DNA of 64,000 nucleotides from Emcibacter sp. (GTDB taxonomy: Bacteria; Pseudomonadota; Alphaproteobacteria; Sphingomonadales; Emcibacteraceae). The DNA lies in contig JAJFIQ010000026.1 in the NCBI GenBank assembly GCA_021774785.1, forward strand, positions 496,001 to 560,000, written 5' to 3'. The translations under genes and the position numbers were made by a program. Shown in pieces: positions 48,043 through 55,918 of the stretch (position 1 is the stretch's first letter; each line of letters starts with the position of its first letter). The notes below the pieces were generated by a model. It was given only the letters and a program-made list of their open reading frames with translations. It did not search any database and had not been told where the DNA came from.

Positions 48043-50172
48043 ATGCGATTGCAACCTAAATCAGCCGGGATGGTTCTGGCATTAGCGGTGATGACCGGGG
48101 CGGCGGTTGCTTTGTTTCTGGCACTTAAATTTGCCCAATCGGAGGCAAATAGAGACAGCTTGATCTGGCAACGTCAGATGTCAGTTGTGATTAACAGCCG
48201 GGAAGTGGCGGTGGAAGAATGGCTGACCGAGCAGAAAAAAGTCATTGCAAGGCTCGCGGAGAATCCATCATTAAGAATATATCTGGGCAACGTGCAGGAA
48301 GCGGGCAAGTCACAGAATATGGACAGCCAGTCTCAGGAAAATCTGGCTCAGGCCGCTTATCTGGAAAATCAGATGAAAGCGGTAGCCCAGCAGAATGGTT
48401 ATGTACCTAAACGGGATAAGAATTTTAGCGTAAAAGCCAATCTGACCAGCGAGCGGATTTCCGGTCTTGCCCTAACCACGCCCCAGGGACAGCTTATAGT
48501 ATCGACGCCCGCTATGCCGTCAGTCATTCGAAGTGTTGCTTATTTTCTGGAGCGTGGCGCGGGCAGTGACGTGATCATCTTTGGCCCCTTTTCTGCTGAA
48601 AATGGTTCTCCTGCTATCGCCTTCATCGCGCCGGTCTTCGGGGTGCAGGATGACAATAGCAGTCCGGCTATTGGCTTTGCAGTTGGCATCAAAATATTAC
48701 CGGATGATTTTTATCAGAAACTTATTCAGCCCGGTGAAACCGCCACGACAGCAAAAAGTTATCTGGTGCGCATGAGCGGTACAGCAATGGAATATCTGTC
48801 GCCGCTTCGAACCCGAAATGGTGACACTCACGCGCCCCTGACCATGGTGCTGGACGGTGAAAATTCCTCACTTGCCGCTGCCTTTGCGGCGGAAAATGCC
48901 GGTGAGACAATCGGTGGCTTTGCCGAGCGGGTCAATTATGACGGGCATAGGGTTCTGGTAACAGGACGGAAAATAAAGGATACAAATTGGGTGCTTGTAC
49001 GGACGGTGGATTCGGCAGAGGTCATGGGGGCCATTCAAACCCGGAAAAGAACCATAGTCTGGATAGCGGGATTAATCATTCTGGCGGTGAGTATTTCAAT
49101 ATTACTCATCTGGCGGCATGGCGTTTCTGTGCGTCTGACCAAGGCCGCAGAACAACAGAGAATCCTGACCCGGCGTTATGAGAAGCTTAGCAATTTTTTG
49201 CAAATTGTAACCGATAGTCAGCATACGGTTATAACAGCGGTGGATGGGCAGGGCTGTTATACCTTTGCCAATGCCCAGGCAACCAAGGATACCGGTATTG
49301 ATCGCCGTGAGATGATCGGCAGAAAAGCCACGACCCTTCCCGGCGCACTCAAATCACCGGAAATGGAAGAACATTATACCCAGGTTTTGAAAAATGCGGA
49401 ACATCTGTCCATTGTCGAGCAGCTGCCGCAAAGCGGTATGACAATTAAATCCGATTATGTCCCTTTGTCCGTTGATCAGGAAAATGGTGTTCTGATGGTG
49501 ACTGAGGATATTTCGGAACTGGTTCGGGAACGGCAACTTAAAGAAACCGCCTTGAAAAACCTGGTCAGCACCTTGACCATGGTTATCGACAGCCGTGACC
49601 CTTATAGCGCCAGACATTCAGAACGGGTGGCCATGGTGACAGAAGCCATTTCCAGGGAAATGAATGTGGATGATGTGATGCGGGATACGGCAAATATTTC
49701 GGGGGCACTAATGAATTTGGGTAAAATTCTGGTGCCGCGCGAGCTGTTGACCCGACCCAAGGGGCTATCAGAAGAAGAGTTGGAAACCATTCGCTCAAGC
49801 ATCATGAAAACCGCCGATATGCTGGAAACGGTGGAGTTTGATGGCCCGGTTGTTAAGACCCTGCGACAGATCAAGGCTCATTGGGACGGGTCAGGTACGC
49901 CTGAGGGCCTGAAGGGAGAAGATATTCTTTTGTCTGCGCGGATAGTGGCGGTGGCCAATGCTTTTGTGGGTATGGCAAGTTCTCGCGCTCACCGTGCTGG
50001 TATGGATATGGAAAAATCTATTTTACTATTGCTTAATGACGCGGACCGGGTTTATGACAGAAAACCAGTGGCCGCTTTGATGAATTATCTTGAAAATAAA
50101 GACGGCATGGAAAAGTGGAAAGAGTTTGGTGTGCCACTGATCATTGACCCAGATGAAGAAGAACAGCTCTGA
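48043..50172 (+). CDS. Membrane sensor: periplasmic Cache-like region, PAS, degenerate HD-GYP domain
   Basis: The 709-residue protein has one membrane helix at about 9-28, a periplasmic sensor region to about 333, and a second helix at about 335-356. A PAS-like region follows at about 385-490 (QIVTDSQHTVITAVDGQG). The C-terminal domain has HD-GYP order: SRDPYSARHSERV, LMNLGKILVPRELL, HWDGSGTPEGLKG and ARIVAVANAFVGM. The metal-binding HD pair reads MN, GYP reads GTP, and the late Asp reads Asn. Phosphodiesterase activity is probably lost and the domain may act as a signal receiver. It is divergent from the LapG-like gene. Confidence 0.8.
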   Translation: MRLQPKSAGMVLALAVMTGAAVALFLALKFAQSEANRDSLIWQRQMSVVINSREVAVEEWLTEQKKVIARLAENPSLRIYLGNVQEAGKSQNMDSQSQENLAQAAYLENQMKAVAQQNGYVPKRDKNFSVKANLTSERISGLALTTPQGQLIVSTPAMPSVIRSVAYFLERGAGSDVIIFGPFSAENGSPAIAFIAPVFGVQDDNSSPAIGFAVGIKILPDDFYQKLIQPGETATTAKSYLVRMSGTAMEYLSPLRTRNGDTHAPLTMVLDGENSSLAAAFAAENAGETIGGFAERVNYDGHRVLVTGRKIKDTNWVLVRTVDSAEVMGAIQTRKRTIVWIAGLIILAVSISILLIWRHGVSVRLTKAAEQQRILTRRYEKLSNFLQIVTDSQHTVITAVDGQGCYTFANAQATKDTGIDRREMIGRKATTLPGALKSPEMEEHYTQVLKNAEHLSIVEQLPQSGMTIKSDYVPLSVDQENGVLMVTEDISELVRERQLKETALKNLVSTLTMVIDSRDPYSARHSERVAMVTEAISREMNVDDVMRDTANISGALMNLGKILVPRELLTRPKGLSEEELETIRSSIMKTADMLETVEFDGPVVKTLRQIKAHWDGSGTPEGLKGEDILLSARIVAVANAFVGMASSRAHRAGMDMEKSILLLLNDADRVYDRKPVAALMNYLENKDGMEKWKEFGVPLIIDPDEEEQL

Positions 50173-50188
50173 TCGGCGGATCAGAGGG

Positions 50189-50608
50189 TTAATTACCGTT
50201 TTTTTCTGTTATCATATTTTGTAGCCGGGCAATAATTTCATTTCCCTGATCGCCGCCGGACCCCTCGATTTCTTCTGTGATAACCACATCCATGGCTGTG
50301 GCATGTGCCGCAATGATATCTGTTTGGATGTCTGAAATGTTATCCATATAGCGGACATACTCGCAAAGGGATGACGCGATATCTGTCATCAGATAATAAC
50401 CGAAACTGCCGCCCAGCCCTTTGATATTATGAGCCAGATCAAATATTTCATTCACCATACTGTCTGGCCTTTTAAGGTCTTCTCGCTCCAATAAGTGAAG
50501 ATGCGTATGTAATTTTTCCAGCTGTGCCCGCGTCCAATGCAGATAGGTATTTTTTAATTTATCGATACCTTGTCTGTTAGTGGATGTGGGTTCATTTTGG
50601 GTCGTCAT
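50189..50608 (-). CDS. Histidine phosphotransfer (Hpt) domain protein
   Basis: The likely start at 50608 gives 139 residues (ATGs further upstream at 50659 and 50707 are possible). The Hpt signature is DLAHNIKGLGGSFGYYL, where the His accepts phosphate from a receiver or hybrid kinase. The rest is a four-helix bundle. No histidine kinase or receiver gene is in the window, so it is an orphan intermediate. Its stop lies 16 bases from the stop of the HD-GYP-like gene (convergent). Confidence 0.82.
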   Translation of the reverse strand: MTTQNEPTSTNRQGIDKLKNTYLHWTRAQLEKLHTHLHLLEREDLKRPDSMVNEIFDLAHNIKGLGGSFGYYLMTDIASSLCEYVRYMDNISDIQTDIIAAHATAMDVVITEEIEGSGGDQGNEIIARLQNMITEKNGN

Positions 50609-50770
50609 GGTCAGCACCTGAAAATTGATTGCCTTTATACCAGCGATTATGTCATTCATTGACATCATGTTAATATTAAGAAATTGAAATGAATAAATCC
50701 TTAACATTACAACCGGAAGTTATAGTATTAATTTAATTATATTAGCAAAAGGTAAATAATATAAATCAGA

Positions 50771-50803
50771 TAAAAAAAAGCCTTGCCGGTTAGGGCAAGG
50801 CTT
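50771..50803 (-). terminator. Rho-independent terminator (minus strand) after the small membrane protein gene
   Basis: Read on the minus strand, AGCCTTGCC (50802-50794) pairs with GGCAAGGCT (50787-50779) around a six-base loop. A run of eight T residues follows. It ends the transcript of the 65-residue membrane protein gene, about 95 bases after its stop codon. Confidence 0.85.
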
Positions 50804-50897
50804 AGTGTTAAGTACTTATCAGGGCTAAAGTACTCAGGGTATAACAATAAAAAGGATATTTAAAATTCGGGTCAAAAACCTGCATTTAAGTGCGGTT

Positions 50898-51095
50898 TCA
50901 GTCTTCCCATTCTTTCATGATTTCTGTGCGACGCTTAATCATACCATTCGCGATATAGACACATAAACCACCGACTAAAACAGTTACGATCATAAAAGTT
51001 GCTGGAAGAAGCAAGTGGGGCCCTGCCAACAGGATAGACATTAGTAACAATAAAGAAACAATGCCACATCCGATGAACGTAATTGTATTAGCCAT
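50898..51095 (-). CDS. Small two-helix inner-membrane protein, FNR/FixK-type promoter
   Basis: The 65-residue protein has two membrane helices (ITFIGCGIVSLLLLMSILLA and ATFMIVTVLVGGLCVYIANG). They are joined by a short loop and followed by a charged cytoplasmic tail (KRRTEIMKEWED). I do not recognise the family. It has a good ribosome site (AAGGA six bases before ATG), its own promoter with an FNR-type box at about -41.5, and its own terminator. It is therefore a real monocistronic gene, probably turned on at low oxygen. Confidence 0.75.
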   Translation of the reverse strand: MANTITFIGCGIVSLLLLMSILLAGPHLLLPATFMIVTVLVGGLCVYIANGMIKRRTEIMKEWED

Positions 51096-51121
51096 TTTTT
51101 ATCCTTTTCAACTACCTGAGT

Positions 51122-51164
51122 ATTATAACAGCCCCTAGAAACTGCTATCATTGATATAAGTCAA
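51122..51164 (-). promoter_or_regulatory. Class II FNR/FixK-type promoter of the 65-residue membrane protein gene
   Basis: TTGATATAAGTCAA at 51151-51164 matches the FNR/FixK consensus TTGAT-N4-ATCAA at 9 of 10 positions; on the coding strand it reads TTGACTTATATCAA. A perfect minus-strand TATAAT lies at 51127-51122. If transcription begins about seven bases beyond it (near 51116), the box is centred at about -41.5. This is the position used by class II FNR activation. The leader would be about 20 bases. Confidence 0.65.
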
Positions 51165-51224
51165 TTTGTGAAATGTTTCAATAACATTCTGGACTTACGG
51201 GAAATCGGATAAATTATCAGAATT

Positions 51225-51827
51225 TTACATGTCTTCACGGTAAAAAATATGACTGCCCACCTGAATTGTCGGTTGCAGGGATTTGGCCCATCTTGGGTTA
51301 ACATATTTGGCGTGATAATGGGTGGAGTGCGCCGTAACATCGCTTGAAGCATTCTTTAACGTGCCACCGGCAACCCGACGAGCCACATTCCATGCGGCCA
51401 TTTCATAGGGGTTATCGGACAGTCCGTCACAGGCAAAGGAAAATTGACAACTATGGCGGCGTTTTTCATTTTGGAAAACTACTTCGCAGATGCTGTTTGG
51501 ATAGCGCCGGTCTTTTACCCGGTTCAGGATAACATAGGCCACAGCGACCTGGCCTTCGAAAGGCTCGCTTCTGGCTTCGAAATATACCGCTTGAGCAAGA
51601 CATCGAAAAGATTCTTCCGAAATATGTCCTGGCAGTTGAGTCAGTAGAAAATCCATATCTGCATCATAGATGCTGGATGGACTAGCCGTCACCAGTTGGC
51701 CCCCATTAAGGCGGTCCTCAGGTTGAATAGAGGCTTCAACCTCTGTTTGAGGCAAAAGGTAAAAACCCAGAAGTAAAATAAATACAACAACGGGCACTAT
51801 TTTTATAACGAACTTATAATTTTTCAT
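51225..51827 (-). CDS. SleB-family cell wall hydrolase
   Basis: The 200-residue protein has an N-terminal signal or anchor (IVPVVVFILLLGFYLLPQTE). A Hydrolase_2/SleB domain follows: CLAQAVYFEARSEPFEGQVA with the catalytic Glu, VILNRVKDRRYPNSICEVV, CQFSFACDG and THYHAKYVNPRWA near the end. SleB is a germination-specific lytic enzyme in spore formers. In alphaproteobacteria such proteins act as general peptidoglycan hydrolases. The 5' leader contains several inverted repeats. Confidence 0.88.
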   Translation of the reverse strand: MKNYKFVIKIVPVVVFILLLGFYLLPQTEVEASIQPEDRLNGGQLVTASPSSIYDADMDFLLTQLPGHISEESFRCLAQAVYFEARSEPFEGQVAVAYVILNRVKDRRYPNSICEVVFQNEKRRHSCQFSFACDGLSDNPYEMAAWNVARRVAGGTLKNASSDVTAHSTHYHAKYVNPRWAKSLQPTIQVGSHIFYREDM

Positions 51828-52202
51828 AAGTCACGCTCCTGTTTTACCGGCCTTTAAGGGCCGGATGGTGTAATTCTGTTGAAATTATGATTCAACAGAA
51901 ACGTTCGACAGACTGCTAACTATCGAAACCCTTTGTAACTTGGCGCCTTATCAGCACTTATTATTATAGAAAATTAACGGGTATATGACCCGTACCGGTG
52001 GAGGGTTTTACTAACCTAGTCCGGATTTACTGCAACTTATAAGCAAAGCGATATTATTGTTGCAGCGCAGCATTCTCTGCGATTCGGAGCGATTTATATC
52101 AAATTTTAGCTATTTGTCAACTATTTGTCAATTTTTGGCTGAACGTTGATGGAGGAAAATAGCGCGTGCAATCATTTTCCATTCGGGGTAATCTAGGGTT
52201 GC
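51828..52202. other. Intergenic region with three inverted repeats and an 11-bp tandem repeat
   Basis: This 375-base divergent spacer holds CCGGCC/GGCCGG at 51847-51864, and TTCTGTTGAA/TTCAACAGAA at 51874-51900 (perfect 10-bp stem). It also holds ACGGGT/ACCCGT at 51977-51993 and CTATTTGTCAA twice in tandem at 52110-52131. The first two lie in the probable 5' leader of the SleB-type gene, immediately before its AGGAG. None has a T run, so they are not terminators. No tRNA or coding frame is seen. Confidence 0.5.
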
Positions 52203-52538
52203 ATGAAGAAAAAGACTATAAAACTCAACCCGTTACAGCGACGTACATTGGCTCTGTTTCAGGTGCTGGCCAGCAGTCAGGAAAGTTCGGTTACCAACCC
52301 TGAAACCGGGGAGGTGACCATATCTTACCTGCCAGAACCTCATGGTGATCACGTTCATATCGGAAAGTTCGTCGTTTCAGGTCAGGATGCCAGCGGTTTT
52401 GCCAATGAAGCCGTTTGGCGGGCTTTGGACCGCAAAGGGTTGATCATATCTAATTTTCCCATACAGGCCACACTGACAAAAGAAGGGCTAGCATTTGAGA
52501 CGAGGTTGCGGGACCAATTCGAACATTCAGACCATTAG
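52203..52538 (+). CDS. Conserved hypothetical protein
   Basis: I do not recognise a named family. The 111 residues contain NPLQRRTLALFQVLA, then SYLPEPHGDHVHIGKFVVSG and a C-terminal FANEAVWRALDRKGL with a winged-helix-like look (TLTKEGLAFE). A His cluster (HGDHVHIG) is notable. There is no signal peptide. A short AGGG lies upstream of the ATG. The next gene follows after 9 bases with a strong AGGAGA, so the two are co-transcribed. Confidence 0.7.
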   Translation: MKKKTIKLNPLQRRTLALFQVLASSQESSVTNPETGEVTISYLPEPHGDHVHIGKFVVSGQDASGFANEAVWRALDRKGLIISNFPIQATLTKEGLAFETRLRDQFEHSDH

Positions 52539-52547
52539 GAGAGACAG

Positions 52548-53369
52548 ATGAATTTAACCAAAACAATAGCCGTGATATGTACGGCATCCATTATGACGGG
52601 TGCGATGGCGATAAATGCGATGGCTCACTCCCATGAGAAGTCACTGGCTGATGTGATAGCGGGTGACCATCGTTCTGACAAAAATAAAGCGCGGGACCAA
52701 TATCGTCATCCTAAAGAGACGCTGGAATTCTTTGGCCTGAAGGCAACGATGTCAGTAGTTGAAATATGGCCCGGCGGCGGCGGCTGGTATCAGGAAATTC
52801 TGGCCCCCTATTTAAATGAACAGGGAACCTATTACAGTGCGGGCTATGACCTATCTTCGGAAAAAGAATATACCATGAAAAACAATGGCAGGATTGCTGC
52901 GCGATTGGCCAGCGATAAAGCACTGTATGGCAAAGCCATTGTCACTGAACTGGTGCCGCCGGAAAAAGTCACTATTTCCCCAGCGGGATCGGTTGATATG
53001 GTTCTGTCGTTCCGTAATTTTCATAACTGGCAGATGGGCGGTTATGAGCGGGATGTATTGAAGGCGGTATATGTGGCCCTGAAACCGGGTGGAATTTTTG
53101 GCATCACAGACCATAGAAGTCCTAATTCAAAGGAAAAGGATGGCTATATTAAACCATCCTACCTGTTGGAAGTGGCTGAGGAAGCAGGCTTTGTACTGGT
53201 GGCAAAAAGCGAAATCAACGCCAATCCAAAGGACACACATCATCACGCAAAGGGCGTTTGGACATTACCGCCGCGTCTGCGGGGTGATAAGGCGGATCAT
53301 GATAAAATGCGCGCCATCGGCGAAAGCGACCGCCTGACCTATAAATTTATGAAGCCAGCAACAGAATAG
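52548..53369 (+). CDS. Exported class I methyltransferase-like protein (COG4798 type)
   Basis: The 273 residues begin with a clear Sec signal peptide (MNLTKTIAVICTASIMTGAM, cleavage near NAMA-HS). The mature part has a Rossmann methyltransferase core. The SAM motif I is replaced by VVEIWPGGGGWYQEILAPYL, and VDMVLSFRNFHNW and ALKPGGIFGITDHR follow. This matches the predicted-methyltransferase family COG4798, whose members often carry signal peptides. SAM is not expected in the periplasm, so the activity is uncertain. A strong AGGAGA lies eight bases before the ATG. Confidence 0.8.
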   Translation: MNLTKTIAVICTASIMTGAMAINAMAHSHEKSLADVIAGDHRSDKNKARDQYRHPKETLEFFGLKATMSVVEIWPGGGGWYQEILAPYLNEQGTYYSAGYDLSSEKEYTMKNNGRIAARLASDKALYGKAIVTELVPPEKVTISPAGSVDMVLSFRNFHNWQMGGYERDVLKAVYVALKPGGIFGITDHRSPNSKEKDGYIKPSYLLEVAEEAGFVLVAKSEINANPKDTHHHAKGVWTLPPRLRGDKADHDKMRAIGESDRLTYKFMKPATE

Positions 53370-53474
53370 CAATTTAGGGCTTCAATAAGATAAACATGCA
53401 GATCAATATGAGGTTTGTCTCATCTGGTTTGAGGCTGCAGAATAAGTTAACATCACTGCTTTGGGAGAAGCGAT

Positions 53475-54302
53475 GTGAGTTTAAAGTATAAAGATTTTGA
53501 TGCCGCCGAGCTGGATAAGTTTAAACGGTTTCAGAAAAAGTCTTATGAAACTTTGGAGGAAGTTGCCAGGGGCTTGAAGGCGGGCATAACTGAAATTGCG
53601 GTCGCTCGCCTGATCAGAAAACGCTTTCATGAGCAGGGTGTGCATACCTATTTTCATGTGCCTGTGGTCTTGTTTGGTGCGCGCACGTCTTACCCCGGTA
53701 ATTTTGGCCAGTTTGAAGCTTTGTCTACGGATCAGAAACTAGAAGATGGCATGGCAATCATTCTGGATGCGGCCCCCATCTATGAAGGTCATATTGTTGA
53801 TACTTCCCTGTCGACCACTTTTGGCGATAATGCCACCCATAAAATGCTTCATCCTAAACTTGAGGCTTTCAGAAATACATTGTTGGAACAGGTAAAGCAG
53901 CGCCGTGATTTTAAAGACATCGAAATCTACGCCAACAGCATGATAGAGGATATGGGTTATGAGAATTGTCACAGAAAGCACATCGGCGAGGTGCTGGGCC
54001 ACCGGATCTATAAAGTAAAAGACAGAATCTGGAACCGAATCACCATCAAGCAGATCAGTGTGCGCCATCTGCTTTGGCTGGCGTGGAAAAGCATTGCGGC
54101 TCGTAACGGTTGGCAGGATGATTCGCCCAACTGGAACCACCGGCGCACATCCGCCCATAAACCGTCTTTGGGACTATGGGCTGTTGAGCCTCATTTTGCC
54201 ATTGATGGCGTTGGGGTAAAATTTGAAGAGATTATGGTCATCACCGAGGACGACGCCTATTGGCTTGATGATGACCTGCCCCACACCCGCGCCTGGGCAT
54301 GA
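53475..54302 (+). CDS. M24-family (pita-bread fold) metallopeptidase
   Basis: The 275-residue protein starts at GTG 53475 with GGGAG upstream. The pita-bread metal ligands can be placed: Asp in MAIILDAAPIY, Asp in GHIVDTSLSTTF, His in HRKHIGEVLGHRIY, Glu in LWAVEPHFA and Glu in VKFEEIMVIT. Family members are methionine or proline aminopeptidases and related enzymes. There is no signal peptide and no close relative of type I MetAP sequence, so the substrate is open. Confidence 0.82.
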   Translation: MSLKYKDFDAAELDKFKRFQKKSYETLEEVARGLKAGITEIAVARLIRKRFHEQGVHTYFHVPVVLFGARTSYPGNFGQFEALSTDQKLEDGMAIILDAAPIYEGHIVDTSLSTTFGDNATHKMLHPKLEAFRNTLLEQVKQRRDFKDIEIYANSMIEDMGYENCHRKHIGEVLGHRIYKVKDRIWNRITIKQISVRHLLWLAWKSIAARNGWQDDSPNWNHRRTSAHKPSLGLWAVEPHFAIDGVGVKFEEIMVITEDDAYWLDDDLPHTRAWA

Positions 54303-54339
54303 CTAGGTTGTCTGTAACAACAGGGGATTTTTAATTTAG

Positions 54340-55512
54340 CTAAATAATTGTTCCATTCCATTTCAATCCAAACATAAGCCGTAGAATATCCACCCGCCGG
54401 ATGATGGCTTCATATAGCAAACCACAGAGGGCAAATGTTCCGATCATGATGATTAAAAACTCGGATATCCCTGAAAGCCCCCAGTCAATAACATAATATC
54501 CTATAATGATGATGACCGTCTGATGAAGGATGAAAAAGGGGTAGACGATCTGATTACAATATTTAAGAGCCTTGTTGCTAAAATTCAGATAGCGTCTGGC
54601 AAAGCCAATGATCAGTGCAATCCAAGACCATTTGACAAACATAGCGATATACCCCCATGCCGCGCTACCATCAAAAGGCAGCATGTCGCTTGGCGTTAAA
54701 AAGATGGTCAGCAGGGCACCATATCCCAGCAAACCAGCCACAAGGGAGAGATAACGGTTGCGTTCAAATGAAGCCCAGATGCTAGGCATGCGCACAAACA
54801 GCAGGCCCATAACAAGGGCAAATATAAATATGCTATGGCCGTACCAATCATTATAAAAAGCAGCCGTTACTTTATCTTTACCATTGGACATAAGAATGAG
54901 AAAATAAAGGGCCATGGGGAGCCATATAATTTTAGTTCCTTTTGTCAGCCAGCTTTCAAACAATAAGAGAAAGCCTGCGCCTTTCTCGCTATTGATAAAA
55001 GAAAATACGGGTAGCAGCATAATTGTGTAGGAAAATAAATAAAGCACATACCACATGTGGTTATAGGTGGGAAATGGTGCGATCATCCGTTCATCTATGG
55101 AAAAGCTAAAATATTGTGTGGTCCAGAATTGCCAGAAATTTCCTTCAAACACGCCCTTTTGCAGGGCTTCATAATAGGACTGCGGGACGACAATGATAAT
55201 GATCGCGAAAATTAGCGGGATGAAGAGTTTCAATACCCGCTGCCATGCGAAATATTTGAGGGACATTTTGGTGACCATGAAACTTATGGCAACACCGGAT
55301 ACGATGAAAAGAATATCCAGCCGCCAGTTTGAGGTAAGTAGCATGATGGATTTCAGAAAAATATTATTATGACCACTTTCTATGTGCCAATTCCAGTCAA
55401 CAAACATCATACCGGTATGGTAAAAAATTAAGAATGCAAAGGCCAGTACCCTGATCCAATCCAAAAAATATTGCCTTCCGCCGATCGCCTTGTTTGATAT
55501 TTGGGATGTTAT
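54340..55512 (-). CDS. Acyltransferase family 3 membrane protein (OpgC/MdoC-like), apparent AUA start
   Basis: This multi-pass membrane protein has about ten hydrophobic helices. Its N-terminal QYFLDWIRVLAFAFLIFYHT is the signature of acyltransferase 3 proteins, which O-acylate surface glycans. It also has NHMWYVLYL and WRLDILFIVSGVAISF. The first NTG in frame (TTG 55464) falls inside that conserved start and has no ribosome site. An ideal AGGAG lies seven bases before an in-frame ATA at 55512, which adds 16 residues and completes the N-terminus. I therefore place the start there; TTG 55464 is the alternative. The acyl acceptor is unknown. Confidence 0.8.
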   Translation of the reverse strand: MTSQISNKAIGGRQYFLDWIRVLAFAFLIFYHTGMMFVDWNWHIESGHNNIFLKSIMLLTSNWRLDILFIVSGVAISFMVTKMSLKYFAWQRVLKLFIPLIFAIIIIVVPQSYYEALQKGVFEGNFWQFWTTQYFSFSIDERMIAPFPTYNHMWYVLYLFSYTIMLLPVFSFINSEKGAGFLLLFESWLTKGTKIIWLPMALYFLILMSNGKDKVTAAFYNDWYGHSIFIFALVMGLLFVRMPSIWASFERNRYLSLVAGLLGYGALLTIFLTPSDMLPFDGSAAWGYIAMFVKWSWIALIIGFARRYLNFSNKALKYCNQIVYPFFILHQTVIIIIGYYVIDWGLSGISEFLIIMIGTFALCGLLYEAIIRRVDILRLMFGLKWNGTII

Positions 55513-55543
55513 ACCAAGTCTCCTAAATATGTGATCTTACACA

Positions 55544-55915
55544 TTACTGCTCGTCGCCCTTTAGCCCCAATGACCACATGAAGCCGACCACAGCTCCTTT
55601 TAGAATTGGCAGCAGGCTCAGGGACAATACCACCGCCAGACTGGGCCAGATAATCATCTGTGCCATGGCAGGCGGATGGTAATATATTTCCACTAGCAGC
55701 AAGGCGGGTACAATGATATGACCGACAATAAAAATAGTTAGATAAGGCGGGAAATCATCGGCACGTATTTCCCCGATGGGGGCTGTGCAGTTGGGGCATT
55801 CATTTTCAAGTTTCAGGTAACCGGAAAAGATTTTTCCCTGCTCGCAGCTGGGGCATTTTCTTTTAAAGCCGGTCAAAATCGACCGCTTTTTACCGTAACG
55901 GGGGAAAATTGTCAT
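55544..55915 (-). CDS. DUF983 family zinc-ribbon membrane protein
   Basis: The 123-residue protein opens with a four-Cys ribbon (KCPSCEQGKIF and ECPNCTAPIG) followed by two membrane helices (YLTIFIVGHIIVPALLLVEI and IIWPSLAVVLSLSLLPILKG). This is the DUF983 layout, often encoded near cytochrome oxidase genes in alphaproteobacteria. The function is unknown. It lies 3 bases after the dehydrogenase gene on the same strand. Confidence 0.88.
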   Translation of the reverse strand: MTIFPRYGKKRSILTGFKRKCPSCEQGKIFSGYLKLENECPNCTAPIGEIRADDFPPYLTIFIVGHIIVPALLLVEIYYHPPAMAQMIIWPSLAVVLSLSLLPILKGAVVGFMWSLGLKGDEQ

Positions 55916-55918
55916 ATC

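Noticed and set aside
55045-55065. A 15-base match between the palindrome at 31921 and the acyltransferase gene
   Set aside because: In the acyltransferase it simply encodes the conserved NHMWYV segment; the palindrome is not complete there, so the match is taken as chance.
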